Shown here one piece after another: positions 1 through 9,463 of a stretch of DNA of 64,000 bases (its first letter is position 1; each line of letters opens with the position of its first letter). Source of the stretch: Alphaproteobacteria bacterium (GTDB taxonomy: Bacteria; Pseudomonadota; Alphaproteobacteria; SMXP01); the NCBI GenBank assembly GCA_028285305.1, contig JANQPV010000075.1, forward strand, positions 62,001 through 126,000, in the 5' to 3' direction. The notes beneath the pieces are model-generated. The model was not told the DNA's origin and did no database searches. It saw only the letters and a list, made by a program, of their open reading frames with translations. Both the position numbers and the translations under genes were made by a program.

Positions 1-182
1 ACTTGCTCCCTCAACAACTGGTGATAAAGATCAATCGCAAACGCCGTATTGCCGGCTGCAATGTACTGTTCGGCCAGTTGAGCTTGGGATCTCGGAGATG
101 ACTCGGACGCGAAAACCGCCGGAGCGGCATTGAGACTCAGAGCACAGGCAAGGAGCCGGCCGAGAAGATGTTGCGTAGCCAT
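1..182 (-). CDS. Secreted protein, N-terminal part only
   Basis: Only the first 60 or so codons lie in the window; the gene continues beyond position 1. The ATG at 182 opens a typical signal peptide: basic start, a leucine/alanine-rich core (LLGRLLACALSLNAA) and a probable cleavage site near AVFA-SE. The mature part begins with a helix (QLAEQYIAAGNTAFAIDLYHQLL) that looks like one tetratricopeptide-type hairpin, so this may be a periplasmic or lipid-anchored TPR protein. That is inference from about 25 residues. The function is unknown. Confidence 0.5.
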   Translation of the reverse strand, partial: MATQHLLGRLLACALSLNAAPAVFASESSPRSQAQLAEQYIAAGNTAFAIDLYHQLLREQ

Positions 183-266
183 GAACGATCCATTGTTTCA
201 ATCACCAATACATGGGAACGCTTGCCAACCCCTTAAACGAACGATTGTAGGACACCTGGCGCCTGC

Positions 267-734
267 TCAACCGTCTCCGCCCAAGATCTGTTCCACCTCC
301 GTCCTGAAGTTCTCCGGGTAGGTGGCTGAAAAATTCTCCCAAAACCAGGCACCACCTTTGGTTCCCAAAATTCTTCGCACCAACGCAACCCCTTGCGTAT
401 TCCAGGCTTCGGGCGCAAAACGGGTGACCTGAGTTTGGGTGTAAAGATCAATCATCGAGTCAGTTACGTTGAGCATCATCATCCTGTAACGCAGTTTCTC
501 CATGTCCGATAATCCGTCCGGGTTTGAATTTCCCTGGTAAAACAATTCCGAAATCTCCGCTGACGAAAAAATCGTCGTACGGACTTCATGCATGCTGGTG
601 TTGCTTCGGTTGACGGCTTCGGCCCGGGCGGCCAGCGTGCTTTGCCTTATCTGAATAGCGAGATAGGCCAGGGTGACGATAATACCGAGGGCTCCGATCG
701 CATCCGAAATCGCTCCGATGGCTGTCCAATTCAT
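267..734 (-). CDS. Small single-span membrane protein, unknown function
   Basis: About 155 residues with one N-terminal membrane segment (ISDAIGALGIIVTLAYLAIQI) followed by a charged, mostly helical cytoplasmic part. The start at 734 was chosen because an AGGAGG lies 7 bases upstream; a second ATG three bases earlier is equally possible. The pattern of membrane helix then (I/V)Q(I/L)R-(Q/E) is shared with the protein at 900-1403, which is transcribed divergently from the other side of a 165-base gap, and both end in a similar W/F-rich tail. The two look like diverged paralogues. I do not recognise a function. Confidence 0.7.
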   Translation of the reverse strand: MNWTAIGAISDAIGALGIIVTLAYLAIQIRQSTLAARAEAVNRSNTSMHEVRTTIFSSAEISELFYQGNSNPDGLSDMEKLRYRMMMLNVTDSMIDLYTQTQVTRFAPEAWNTQGVALVRRILGTKGGAWFWENFSATYPENFRTEVEQILGGDG

Positions 735-899
735 CATGCGTCCTCCTCGCAAAGGGCTGAGTTTAGGCACACCATCGAGGCGTGCAAGAGCTTGAAACGC
801 CGCCCATGGTGAGCGCGCCGGTCCGTTAGAGACAGGCGAATAGCAAATTGCTAGAATCTCAGGGTTTTTGAACCGACGCGAATTGGGGAAGGGTGGGGC

Positions 900-1403
900 A
901 TGTCACTTGAATCGATTTATTTCATCGCGGGAATCATCACAGGCCTGGGCGTCATCATTTCGCTGATCTTTGTCGGCGTGCAATTGCGGGAACAAGTCCG
1001 CGAAAGCCGGTTGGCGGCGAATTTTCTCGCCAGCACCGAGGTGCGTAAGGAGCTGATACGCCGCGCTGATGATGAGTGGTACTTGGAACTCCGGGAGAAA
1101 GCTTCAACCGGCCTTTCGGTCCTGACTCCGGTGGAGACGTCCCGCTTCGTCCTTCATTCCGGCGCGACAATGCGCCTGTTTGAAGCGCTCTATTATCAAA
1201 ACCGCGACGGCCGCTTGGACGATTGGTTGTGGAGTTCCGTCCAACTGCCGTTTCGTCAGACCATCTCGCACCCGGCGTTCGATGACTATTGGCGCACCCT
1301 CGGTCAAAACTACACTCAGGACTTCAGAGACCACGTTGCCGAGATTCGCGGCGCGGCGCCAAAGTCTTTGTACGACGAAATAAATGGAAGAGAGGCGCAA
1401 TAG
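900..1403 (+). CDS. Small single-span membrane protein, paralogue of the divergent neighbour
   Basis: 167 residues with one N-terminal membrane segment (IYFIAGIITGLGVIISLIFVGVQL), then a helical soluble region rich in Arg, Glu and Trp. Length, topology and the VGVQLREQ sequence after the membrane helix match the protein encoded on the other strand at 267-734. GGGGAAGGGTGGGGC before the ATG serves as a ribosome binding region. It ends 22 bases from the stop of moeB, which converges on it. No known domain was recognised. Confidence 0.7.
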   Translation: MSLESIYFIAGIITGLGVIISLIFVGVQLREQVRESRLAANFLASTEVRKELIRRADDEWYLELREKASTGLSVLTPVETSRFVLHSGATMRLFEALYYQNRDGRLDDWLWSSVQLPFRQTISHPAFDDYWRTLGQNYTQDFRDHVAEIRGAAPKSLYDEINGREAQ

Positions 1404-1425
1404 GCGTGCGGCCTTCGTTGGCGGC

Positions 1426-2217
1426 TCAAACCGAAGTAATCGACGGATTCCTTCCGCACAGCGGACATTCCGGATCCTTGCGGAATTTCACGGTCCGGGT
1501 GGAGGCGGCAAGAGCATCGTAAAGAACCAGTTTTCCTGTCAAGCTCTCCCCCATATCCAGCAATTCCTTCACCACTTCGAGCGCCTGAAGAGATCCCATC
1601 ACGCCTGTGACCACGCCCAATATTCCCGCTTCGGAGCAAGTCGGGATAGAGCCGGGCGGGGGAGGTTCCGGAAACAAGCAGCGATAGCAAGGAAAAGACT
1701 GGTCCTCCGTGTCCCTCCTAAAGCCTTTGAAGGTGGTAAGCTGGCCCTCAAATTGTCCCACCGATGCGGACACGAGCGTCGTCTTGGAGAAGTAACAGGC
1801 ATCGTTCACCAGCGCCCGCGTTTCGAAGCTATCGGACCCGTCGGCCACCACATCATGACCGGCGACGATGTCCATGGCGTTCTCGGCGGTTAGCCGTACC
1901 GGATGGCGTGTGACCGTGATGTCCGGATTGAGCGCCTTGATGGCTTCTTCGGCGCTGTCGACTTTGGGGCGGTCCAGGTCATCCGTCCGGTGAATGATCT
2001 GTCTTTGCAGGTTGGACAAATCCACCCTGTCGTCGTCGACAATGGTCAAATGACCAACGCCCGCCGCCGCTAGATAGAGAAGGAGTGGTGAGCCCAGTCC
2101 GCCGGCGCCTATGACGAGCACCCTCGAAGCCAGCAGTTTCGCCTGGCCGGCGCCGCCCACATCCCTGAGGAGGATATGCCGGGCATAGCGTTCGACTTGT
2201 TCGGAAGACAGGGCCAT
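1426..2217 (-). CDS. moeB: Molybdopterin-synthase adenylyltransferase (MoeB/ThiF/HesA family)
   Basis: E1-like enzyme that adenylates the C-terminal Gly-Gly of a MoaD- or ThiS-type sulfur carrier. Visible are the ATP-binding GAGGLGS (residues 37-43), the DLSNLQRQ motif (about 66-73) with its catalytic arginine, and two zinc-binding Cys pairs, CYRC in the middle and CPLC near the C-terminus. At 263 residues it is the short form without a fused rhodanese domain. The window contains a GG-tailed MoaD-like protein at 53556-53804 and a molybdenum hydroxylase operon that needs molybdopterin; a link is plausible but not shown. Whether it serves MoaD, ThiS or both cannot be decided from sequence. Confidence 0.9.
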   Translation of the reverse strand: MALSSEQVERYARHILLRDVGGAGQAKLLASRVLVIGAGGLGSPLLLYLAAAGVGHLTIVDDDRVDLSNLQRQIIHRTDDLDRPKVDSAEEAIKALNPDITVTRHPVRLTAENAMDIVAGHDVVADGSDSFETRALVNDACYFSKTTLVSASVGQFEGQLTTFKGFRRDTEDQSFPCYRCLFPEPPPPGSIPTCSEAGILGVVTGVMGSLQALEVVKELLDMGESLTGKLVLYDALAASTRTVKFRKDPECPLCGRNPSITSV

Positions 2218-2295
2218 GGGGTTTATATGTCATTGGGCCGAGCTCAAAGCAAACGGACCAGCCATGCCGCAAGGATTCTCTGCGAAAACACCCAT

Positions 2296-2399
2296 GTCAT
2301 TGCGAGGAGGTCGTCTGGCCGACGAAGCAATCCATGCCAGAAAACCATGAGACTTCATCCCCTGGATTGCAGCGGCCGCTGGCGCGGCCTCGCAATGAC
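2296..2399. repeat. 104-bp intergenic palindromic repeat, copy 1
   Basis: The ends are an inverted repeat of GTCATTGCGAGG (2296-2307), with its complement closing at 2399. An inner pair GCAATCCA (about 2327) and TGGATTGC (about 2363) is also inverted, so the whole element can fold into one long interrupted hairpin. It sits between moeB and dut. A second copy of the same 104-base length is at 54763-54866. Confidence 0.8.
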
Positions 2400-2403
2400 G
2401 GGC

Positions 2404-2862
2404 CTAAACCCCCGTCGACCCGAAACCGCCGGCGCCGCGGTCTGTTGCGGGAAGCTCGCCCGTCTCTTGCCAAGTGACCTGGGCATAGCGCGCAATGACC
2501 AGCTGAGCGATTTTGTCGCCCCGCTTGATCGTGAACGGCGCGTCTCCAAGATTGATCAGCATCACGCGAACCTCGCCCCGATAGTCTGCATCGATGGTGC
2601 CCGGCCCGTTGAGAACGGTAATTCCATTTTTCCAGGCAAGACCCGAGCGAGGTCGGACCTGCATTTCGTATCCCGGCGGCACGGCGACTGCTAGACCGGT
2701 CGGTACAAGTTCCCGTTTCATAGGGTCTAGACCGATTGGTCCATCCTCCGGAAGCGCCGCATAGACATCCATACCCGCCGCGCCTGTGGTTGCGAAAACC
2801 GGCAAGGGCAGACCTTCAGCGCCAGGCAATTGTTGGATGGGAACGGAAAGAGCGTTAGACAC
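2404..2862 (-). CDS. dut: Deoxyuridine 5'-triphosphate nucleotidohydrolase (dUTPase)
   Basis: Trimeric dUTPase that hydrolyses dUTP to dUMP and pyrophosphate, keeping uracil out of DNA and supplying dUMP for dTMP synthesis. 152 residues, the usual bacterial length. Motif 2 (PRSGLAWK), the uracil-binding hairpin ([13 protein letters not shown]) with its catalytic Asp, and the glycine-rich motif 5 at the C-terminus ([10 protein letters not shown]) are intact. It overlaps the end of coaBC by 8 bases, so the two are co-transcribed as coaBC-dut, a common arrangement in Proteobacteria. Confidence 0.96.
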   Translation of the reverse strand: MSNALSVPIQQLPGAEGLPLPVFATTGAAGMDVYAALPEDGPIGLDPMKRELVPTGLAVAVPPGYEMQVRPRSGLAWKNGITVLNGPGTIDADYRGEVRVMLINLGDAPFTIKRGDKIAQLVIARYAQVTWQETGELPATDRGAGGFGSTGV

Positions 2863-4141
2863 GCACGCTTTCTACGCGGTCCTTTTTCGCTTTAGAAGAG
2901 GGCGCGAAGTGGGCAGCGATCTTTTCCCCCAGCTTTTTGGCGACCTTTTCTTTTGAGAGGGACGGCCAATCGTCCACGTTATCTTCGGTAATCACGTGGA
3001 CTGTGTTGTGGTCGCCTCCCATGATGCCCGTGCCCGGCGACACATCATTGGCGACAATCCAATCGCATTTCTTTCGAGCCCGCTTTTCTTGGGCATGTTT
3101 CACCACGTCTTCGGTTTCCGCGGCAAATCCAATGACCAGCTTCGGACGCTTTTTCTTCATATGGCTGATGGTTTTGAGAATATCCGGATTCTCCGTCAAA
3201 CTGAGCTGAGTCGGCGCGCCTTTGCTTTTTTTCAGCTTTTGATCGGACTGGCGATCAACCTTCCAGTCGGCAACGGCGGCTGCGCAAATGGCCACATCGA
3301 CCGGCAACTGCTTCTGGGTCGCCTTGAGCATTTCTTCGGCCGTTTCCACGCGGACGACTTTGACGCCCACGGGATTGGGCAGTTGAACCGGTCCGCTGAT
3401 GAGCACGGTCTCAGCGCCCAATTCGGACATCGCTGCGGCGATGGCGTAACCTTGCTTGCCGCTGGACCGGTTGGCGATATAGCGGACCGGGTCAATGGGC
3501 TCATGGGTCGGCCCAGCCGTAATGAGAATCTTCCTTCCTGCGAGCGGTTGCGGAGCGAGTGAAGCCGGCAGGACGCCGGACGACTCGGAGGCGAAACAAT
3601 CTTCAATGGCTGCCAGAATGGCGGCGGGCTCGGCCATGCGCCCAGGACCGTATTCACCGCAGGCCATATCGCCCGCATCCGGGCCAACGAACAAAACGCC
3701 GTCTTTGCTGAGCTGCTTCAAGTTTCGCTGAGTGGTTGCATGTTCCCACATGCGCACATTCATGGCGGGTGCCATGAGGACCCGCTTGTCCGTCGCCAAA
3801 AGGGTGGTCGAGGCGAGATCGTTGGCAAGTCCGTGCGTCGCTTTCGCCATAAGATCAGCGGTTGCCGGAGCCACGACGACAAGATCGGCATCCCGAGACA
3901 GCTGGATATGGCCCATTTCGGCTTCCGACGTCAGATCGAAGAGGTCCCGGTAGACTTGGTCTTGGGTCAAGCTCGAAACCGAAAGCGGGGTAACGAATTG
4001 GGCGCCGGCCTGGGTGAGTATAGCCCGAACCTTCGCGCCCGCTTTTTGCAGAAGGCGAATAAGCTCCAAAGCCTTATAGGCAGCGATCCCGCCGCCAATG
4101 ACCAGAAGAACGCGCTTTCCGAGAAGCGCCTGAAAAGCCAT
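2855..4141 (-). CDS. coaBC: Bifunctional phosphopantothenoylcysteine decarboxylase / phosphopantothenate-cysteine ligase
   Basis: Two steps of coenzyme A synthesis in one 428-residue protein. The N-terminal flavoprotein CoaC half (about 1-190) carries GGGIAAYK, the PAMN motif and the substrate-clamp [10 protein letters not shown]. The C-terminal CoaB half begins near [16 protein letters not shown] and includes NRSSGKQG and a lysine-rich KLKK segment that contacts the acyl phosphate intermediate. Typical length. First gene of a two-gene unit with dut on the minus strand. Confidence 0.96.
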   Translation of the reverse strand: MAFQALLGKRVLLVIGGGIAAYKALELIRLLQKAGAKVRAILTQAGAQFVTPLSVSSLTQDQVYRDLFDLTSEAEMGHIQLSRDADLVVVAPATADLMAKATHGLANDLASTTLLATDKRVLMAPAMNVRMWEHATTQRNLKQLSKDGVLFVGPDAGDMACGEYGPGRMAEPAAILAAIEDCFASESSGVLPASLAPQPLAGRKILITAGPTHEPIDPVRYIANRSSGKQGYAIAAAMSELGAETVLISGPVQLPNPVGVKVVRVETAEEMLKATQKQLPVDVAICAAAVADWKVDRQSDQKLKKSKGAPTQLSLTENPDILKTISHMKKKRPKLVIGFAAETEDVVKHAQEKRARKKCDWIVANDVSPGTGIMGGDHNTVHVITEDNVDDWPSLSKEKVAKKLGEKIAAHFAPSSKAKKDRVESVRV

Positions 4142-4272
4142 TGCGAATCAAAACCTTAACGAATAGTTAACGGTGCAAGACTTTTTCCACCGTTATCTGC
4201 TCCGCCCTATATAGTGGACTTCACCAAAAGAAAACAGGACCACCTGTTGAGGGGTAAATGGGAGAGGTTAAA

Positions 4273-4587
4273 ATGCAGTTCCATCAAACACTTGACCCCT
4301 ATGAGTGGATGGAAATCCGCACTCAGGGACGGGCAATTTATCTTGTGGATAATGGCTTGATACCGGCAGCGATCTCGGCGCTGGCGTTCGCGACCTTGCT
4401 CGTGGCCTTGGGCAGTGCGATTTCGCCGTATGTGAGCGCCCCGCTTTTCTCACTTGTTTCAGTGCCGGTTTACGTCCTTCATTCGAATCGCCTCTGGTTT
4501 GAGAAGGAAGACCTGTTCGCCCAGTGGGTCGCGGACCGGGGGCGGGAACTCCTCAATCGGGAAAGGGCGGCCGGACGCAACTCCTAA
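4273..4587 (+). CDS. Small inner-membrane protein, unknown
   Basis: About 104 residues with two adjacent membrane segments (LIPAAISALAFATLLVALG and APLFSLVSVPVYVLH) and charged ends. The start at 4273 was taken because GGGAGAGG lies 5 bases upstream; an alternative ATG 15 bases earlier has a poorly spaced site. Its stop lies 10 bases from that of the convergent autotransporter. No family recognised. Confidence 0.6.
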   Translation: MQFHQTLDPYEWMEIRTQGRAIYLVDNGLIPAAISALAFATLLVALGSAISPYVSAPLFSLVSVPVYVLHSNRLWFEKEDLFAQWVADRGRELLNRERAAGRNS

Positions 4588-4597
4588 AGCCTGTCGC

Positions 4598-6880
4598 CTA
4601 AAACAAAACGTTAATCCCACCGTGGGCGGACCCGCCGAGATCCGTCGCGGAGCCACTGCGTCCCGAGATATCCAAAAAGGCGATGATGTCGGATGTAATC
4701 TCGCGCAAAATGTTGAGCCGCAGAACCCCGTCAATTCCGGTCTCGTTGTTATCGGGAGTGACTGTGAACGGCGTTGACAGCAGGCTCACATCAAAGGATT
4801 TGTCCCCGAACCGGTGGCGGACTTCTGCGCCCAATCCGAAGGACACATCGAGCTGATCTGATTGTCTCACGAACGTGAGTTCAGCAAGACTTGCGACGGT
4901 GTGAGCTGAGCGCTCCTCCACCGACAACGCCGCGAAAGCCCCCTCTTCTGTATACCCATCAAACGCCTCTGTTAAGTAATCGAGGGAAACGAGAGGGCGG
5001 GCGCTGAAGCGGCTTTCGCCAATCGGGAAAGAGGTGGAGAGAGCAAAGCTGGCGCTCGCGAACCAGCTGTCGATATCGGCTTGGGCGAACTCTACACCGC
5101 TGGCCGAGGACGTGTTGGACGTGTGCCGAGCGCTCTTCGTTGAACCCAGGCCCCCGAAGATGCTGGCGTTGAGGTCTACATACGATGTCTGGGCCGCCCC
5201 ATAGACGCCGCCGAAGTAGCGCGAAGCCTCTGCCTCTGTCCGGTCGTCATTTGAGTGAACCTGACTGTGAGCAAATCCACCAAAAATACCCAACGTACTG
5301 GCGGCGCTCAGCCGAGCGCCAATCCCGCCCATCGTGCCCCAAAACTCGTGACTTGAGTCTGGGATCGCTCCGTCGTCATGCCTGCCAGCCGTGCCGCCGA
5401 AGGCCGATCCCCACGCGACCAAAGCTCGATCGTCGTAGCTGGATGCATGTGTCAGAGGCGTACGGGACGCGAACTGATATCGCGGGTTTAAAGAATAGTT
5501 TGGCTCAGCGTTGTGCCTCGACTGCAGCCGGACCGTCTGATGAATTTGGAAGGAGTGATCGATCAGCGCGTCCTCCAACTCTCTCAAACCCAACAAGTCT
5601 TGATCCAAAGATGTCACTGTATTTCCGTTCTGTACAAAGAAGATGTCAGACGCAGCAGTGATGGTGGGCGTTGTCCCTGTGGAGGTCACCGTGTGATTGC
5701 CTGTTCGAAAAACGAGAGACGCGGTCCCCGCATCAAACGCAACGAGGCCATCAAGAACAGACCCATTCGCCAAGGTGAGCACGTCATCGCCGCTGCCAAA
5801 CTCAATGGATATCCCATTCCCGCCGGAAACGGTTCCCGCATTATCAACCGTCGATCCCACCACGTCTGACGTAAGGTCGATCCCGGATCCCAACACCGAG
5901 GTGATTGAGCCCGTATTGAAGATCCTTGTGTTGTCCTCGCCATCAATGCCATTGGCCAACACCGAACCGCTTGCGAACAATGTGCCTGTGTTGATGACGG
6001 TGCTGTCGTCGTCCACTTCGATGGCATCGGCGCTGCCGACGCCGGTCATCAGGATAGATCCCGTGTTGATGACCGTATTTCGATCGTTCACTTCGATACC
6101 GTCTGCATCCACACCACTTGCGGTGATTGTGCCCGAATTGAGGATCCAGTTATCGTTCTCGAAAAGCAGGCCGTCGGCGCCGTTCCCCATTGTCGTAACG
6201 GTGCCAGCTTGAGTGACCGTATTGAAATCAAAGCCATCAATACCGACAGCCCCATCGCCCGACGTCGTAATCGAGCCTTCGTTGATCAGGGTGTTTGAGT
6301 CTCGAATGGCAATCCCGAGCGAACCATTACCGCTGGTCGTGATGCTGCCCAGATTGACGATCTCGTTGAAATCGACAGCAAGGATCCCGAAGGCATCGGT
6401 GTTGCTTGTTGATATTGAGCCTTCATTGGTCACGCGATTGTTGACGCCGACCTCAATACCGTCCGACTCGATGCCGAATACCTCAATCACTCCTGTATTG
6501 GTTATGGTTGAATCCTGACCCGCAAAAATCGCGTCGGAGAACGGCCCCAATATGGTGATGGTTCCCGAGTTGGATATCGTGGCACCCGAGAGCGCCGCAA
6601 TGCCTGCGCTCGTGGACCCACTCGTCGTGATCGTGCCCTCATTGGTGATCGTGTTGCCCACAGAACCCAGGATACCGGAGTTTAAGAGTCCCGTGGTCGC
6701 GATCACGCCGCCGGGCTTTACCGTGGCATTTTCGTTATCGTTTAGATTTTGCGTCGTGGTGACTGTTGTACCCGAGGGGATCGTGACATCTGCCCATGCG
6801 GTATCATCCCCCGTTGCCCCAAACAGAGCAAAGCATGATGCACCGACCAGCAACTTTTGCCGAACGTGTGGACGCCCCAT
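4598..6880 (-). CDS. Autotransporter with repeated beta-helix passenger and C-terminal outer-membrane beta-barrel
   Basis: About 760 residues. A signal peptide (LLVGASCFALFG...AWA) is followed by a Ser/Thr/Asn/Gly-rich passenger to about residue 400, made of roughly 20-22-residue repeats of the type NxGxIxTSGxxAxGI, as expected for a right-handed beta-helix on the cell surface. The last 260-280 residues are rich in alternating aromatics and end in Phe (NVLF), the type V secretion beta-barrel. The reading frame can be extended to a TTG at 6910, but the ATG at 6880 immediately precedes the signal peptide. No protease or lipase motif is seen, so an adhesive or surface role is inferred. Close repeats make the passenger prone to copy-number change. 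Confidence 0.85.
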   Translation of the reverse strand: MGRPHVRQKLLVGASCFALFGATGDDTAWADVTIPSGTTVTTTQNLNDNENATVKPGGVIATTGLLNSGILGSVGNTITNEGTITTSGSTSAGIAALSGATISNSGTITILGPFSDAIFAGQDSTITNTGVIEVFGIESDGIEVGVNNRVTNEGSISTSNTDAFGILAVDFNEIVNLGSITTSGNGSLGIAIRDSNTLINEGSITTSGDGAVGIDGFDFNTVTQAGTVTTMGNGADGLLFENDNWILNSGTITASGVDADGIEVNDRNTVINTGSILMTGVGSADAIEVDDDSTVINTGTLFASGSVLANGIDGEDNTRIFNTGSITSVLGSGIDLTSDVVGSTVDNAGTVSGGNGISIEFGSGDDVLTLANGSVLDGLVAFDAGTASLVFRTGNHTVTSTGTTPTITAASDIFFVQNGNTVTSLDQDLLGLRELEDALIDHSFQIHQTVRLQSRHNAEPNYSLNPRYQFASRTPLTHASSYDDRALVAWGSAFGGTAGRHDDGAIPDSSHEFWGTMGGIGARLSAASTLGIFGGFAHSQVHSNDDRTEAEASRYFGGVYGAAQTSYVDLNASIFGGLGSTKSARHTSNTSSASGVEFAQADIDSWFASASFALSTSFPIGESRFSARPLVSLDYLTEAFDGYTEEGAFAALSVEERSAHTVASLAELTFVRQSDQLDVSFGLGAEVRHRFGDKSFDVSLLSTPFTVTPDNNETGIDGVLRLNILREITSDIIAFLDISGRSGSATDLGGSAHGGINVLF

Positions 6881-6968
6881 TGCCCATCTACCCCGCAGGT
6901 TCGCCTGCAATTTCTTGTTGCAAGAAGTCTATCTGCGGAACAAGGGAAAGTATAGCCCGAAGGGGGGA

Positions 6969-8531
6969 TTAACTCAGACTCGCCAGCGCCAAAACGGCAA
7001 GAGCAACGGCACCGATCCAAAGCGCGATCGTTTGCGCAATATTTGTGCGCTCTCTGTTCACGGATGAAGGACTGCGCAAGCGTCTTCCCTCTTCGGCGAG
7101 CACGCGCGAAGCCGCTGTGATTTCTTCTACATTTTGGGGAAGCTCGTTGAGGGCCCGCCCGAGTGTGGCCGCGCCGCGTGCGACGTCGTCAAGGACCGCG
7201 GCCGGTCCAAGGCGCTCTTGCATCCAGCGCTCAACAATCGGTTCTGCTAGATTCCAGATATTGATGGTCGGGTCGCATTCTCTCGCTACCCCCTCCGCCA
7301 CGACCATCGTCTTCTGCAAAAGGACCAGTTGCGGTTGCAGGTGCATATTGAATTGGCCGGTGACATCCAAGAGCTGCTCAAGCACGCGGGCCATCGAGAA
7401 GTCCGAGGAGTCTTGGCCGAAAATCGGCTCTCCGATGGATCTGAGCGCTTGCGCAAACATGGACTGCGACTGGTCCGCTGGAACGTAGCCAGCTTCGAAA
7501 TGGACTTCGGCAAGGCGCACATAATTGCGGGTGATAAAGCCATAGAGGATTTCGGCAAGATATCTTTGGCTTTCACGGTCAAGCCGGCCAACGATTCCAT
7601 AGTCCACGGCCACGATCCCGCCGTCCGGATCCACGATCAGATTGCCGGCGTGCAAGTCGGCGTGGAAAAGACCGGTGAAAAGCGCCTGTTCCAGGAAGCC
7701 GGTCAAAACTTGAGCGCCAAAGTCCTTCAAGTCAAAGCCCTTGGCGATAAGTGTTTCTTTGTCCGTAAGAGGTGTGCCCTCGATCCATTCGGTCGTCAGG
7801 ACACGCTTTGAGGTCCTCTCCCAATCGACACCGGGAACCCGGAAACCGTCGATGACGCCGCCAGCATATTCAGCCATTTCGGACTGGGCAGCGGCTTCGA
7901 GCCTGAGATCCAGTTCGGATTGGAGGCTCTCTTGAAGAGTCGCAACGACCGACGTCGGACTGAGGCGCCGGAGATCTGGCTTGAGACGCTCGGCCCAGCG
8001 GGCGGCCCAGGCGAAGGCGTCTACATCGCGGCTGAGAAGAGATTCGATGTTTGGACGGAGTATTTTGACCGCCGCTTTTTCTCCGCCTATGACTTGGGCC
8101 GGATGAACTTGCGCAACCGAAGCTGCGGCAACCGGGGGATCGAGATGGTCGTAGATTTCGTGAACCGGCCGGCCGAGCTCTCGTTCGATCGAGTCTCTCG
8201 CCAAATTCATTGCAAATGGGGGAAGTTTATCTTGGAGAAGCTGCAAATCGGCGGCGAGCTCTGACCCTACGATATCCGGGCGCGTCGCAATGAATTGGCC
8301 CATCTTGATGTAGCTTGGCCCCAAGTCTTGGAAGGCGGCCGCCAAGCGTTCGCCAATACGTTCCGAGCCTCCTCCCCGCTTAGGCCGGGCCCCCAATGCA
8401 ACAATGCGCATACCAAGCCGAGCAAGGGCAGGGATCCGGCTTCGATACTCCTCCGGAATGAGAACGTCATACTGCGAAAGCACACGTGCCGCATGCAACA
8501 ATCTGGGACCGTGGACAATTAGACCGAACAT
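6969..8531 (-). CDS. ubiB: UbiB, atypical kinase-like protein of ubiquinone synthesis
   Basis: 520 residues of the ABC1/ADCK/UbiB family, needed for ubiquinone biosynthesis as an ATPase assisting the Coq/Ubi enzymes at the membrane. The family KxGQ signature (SYIKMGQFI) and the atypical kinase elements AAVKILRP, HADLHAGNLIV and VAVDYGIVG are visible, with a C-terminal membrane segment (IALWIGAVALAVLALASL). It begins 6 bases after the stop of ubiE, forming the ubiE-ubiB unit usual beside mutM in Alphaproteobacteria. Confidence 0.95.
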   Translation of the reverse strand: MFGLIVHGPRLLHAARVLSQYDVLIPEEYRSRIPALARLGMRIVALGARPKRGGGSERIGERLAAAFQDLGPSYIKMGQFIATRPDIVGSELAADLQLLQDKLPPFAMNLARDSIERELGRPVHEIYDHLDPPVAAASVAQVHPAQVIGGEKAAVKILRPNIESLLSRDVDAFAWAARWAERLKPDLRRLSPTSVVATLQESLQSELDLRLEAAAQSEMAEYAGGVIDGFRVPGVDWERTSKRVLTTEWIEGTPLTDKETLIAKGFDLKDFGAQVLTGFLEQALFTGLFHADLHAGNLIVDPDGGIVAVDYGIVGRLDRESQRYLAEILYGFITRNYVRLAEVHFEAGYVPADQSQSMFAQALRSIGEPIFGQDSSDFSMARVLEQLLDVTGQFNMHLQPQLVLLQKTMVVAEGVARECDPTINIWNLAEPIVERWMQERLGPAAVLDDVARGAATLGRALNELPQNVEEITAASRVLAEEGRRLRSPSSVNRERTNIAQTIALWIGAVALAVLALASLS

Positions 8532-8537
8532 GTCCCC

Positions 8538-9344
8538 TCACACTCTCCATCCGGAATGCAAGGCCGCAATGCCGTGGGTCAGCCGCCGGAACTGAACCCG
8601 CTCGAACCCGCCCAAAACCAACCGACGGACAAATTCTTCAGCATCGGGAAAAACGCGTATACTCTCCACCAAATACGCATAGGCATCCCGATCTCCCGCG
8701 ATCATTTGGCCCAATCGTGGCAAGACGTTGAAGGAATACCAATCGTAGGCGCGTTGAAGCAAAGGGGTTGGCACATGTGAAAACTCAAGGCACAAGAACC
8801 GGCCGCCTGGCTTGAGCACACGATAAGCTTCGCGGATTGCCTGCTCCATCGTGGTTACGTTCCTGATCCCAAAAGCAATTGTGTAGGCATCCACAGAACT
8901 ATCAGCAATCGGAAGATGTTCGGCATCGCCACACACTGCCGCGATCGAGCCATCGGACGCAACACGCCGCCGATTCGTTCCCGCCCTCAGCATCTCTTCG
9001 TTAATGTCGCAAACATAAACCCTCGCGGAAGACTCTTCGCCGCGGTTTGGCACCGCTTTGACGATCCGGTCGGCCACATCACCTGTTCCCCCAGCAACAT
9101 CCACAATGCGCATACCGGGCTGTGGATTCAGCCAGCTGACCATTTGATTTTTCCAAGCCCTGTGAATCCCCAGCGACATCACATCGTTCATCAGGTCGTA
9201 TTTCGTCGCCACACTGTCGAAAACTTTGTGGACCCGGCGTTCTTTTTCCTGAAGCGGAACTTTTTCAAAGCCAAAATCCACAGAGCCGGGTGCCTCGCCG
9301 GTATCTTTATCGGACGCTGGTTTGGTATCTTTGGCGTAGGCCAT
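8538..9344 (-). CDS. ubiE: Demethylmenaquinone / 2-polyprenyl-6-methoxybenzoquinol C-methyltransferase
   Basis: SAM-dependent C-methyltransferase of the ubiquinone pathway, about 268 residues. SAM motif I (VDVAGGTGDVA), the acidic loop after strand 2 (DINEEM), the family signature VFDSVATKYDLMNDVMSLGIHR and the late R-F-L-CLEFS motif are all present. The frame is open up to 9446, but the start at 9344 (MAYAKD) gives the usual length; 9389 is a second candidate. It diverges from mutM, whose start is 120 bases away. Confidence 0.94.
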   Translation of the reverse strand: MAYAKDTKPASDKDTGEAPGSVDFGFEKVPLQEKERRVHKVFDSVATKYDLMNDVMSLGIHRAWKNQMVSWLNPQPGMRIVDVAGGTGDVADRIVKAVPNRGEESSARVYVCDINEEMLRAGTNRRRVASDGSIAAVCGDAEHLPIADSSVDAYTIAFGIRNVTTMEQAIREAYRVLKPGGRFLCLEFSHVPTPLLQRAYDWYSFNVLPRLGQMIAGDRDAYAYLVESIRVFPDAEEFVRRLVLGGFERVQFRRLTHGIAALHSGWRV

Positions 9345-9463
9345 ATGGCAGTTCTGAAGTTCCAAGTTACGACAGAGCGCTTCTGTCATTGCCGGTGTGA
9401 GGTTAGCATGGTTAAACACCGCTTTTCTGCGTCCAAATTGCCGCAAACCTCTTAATCAAACCT

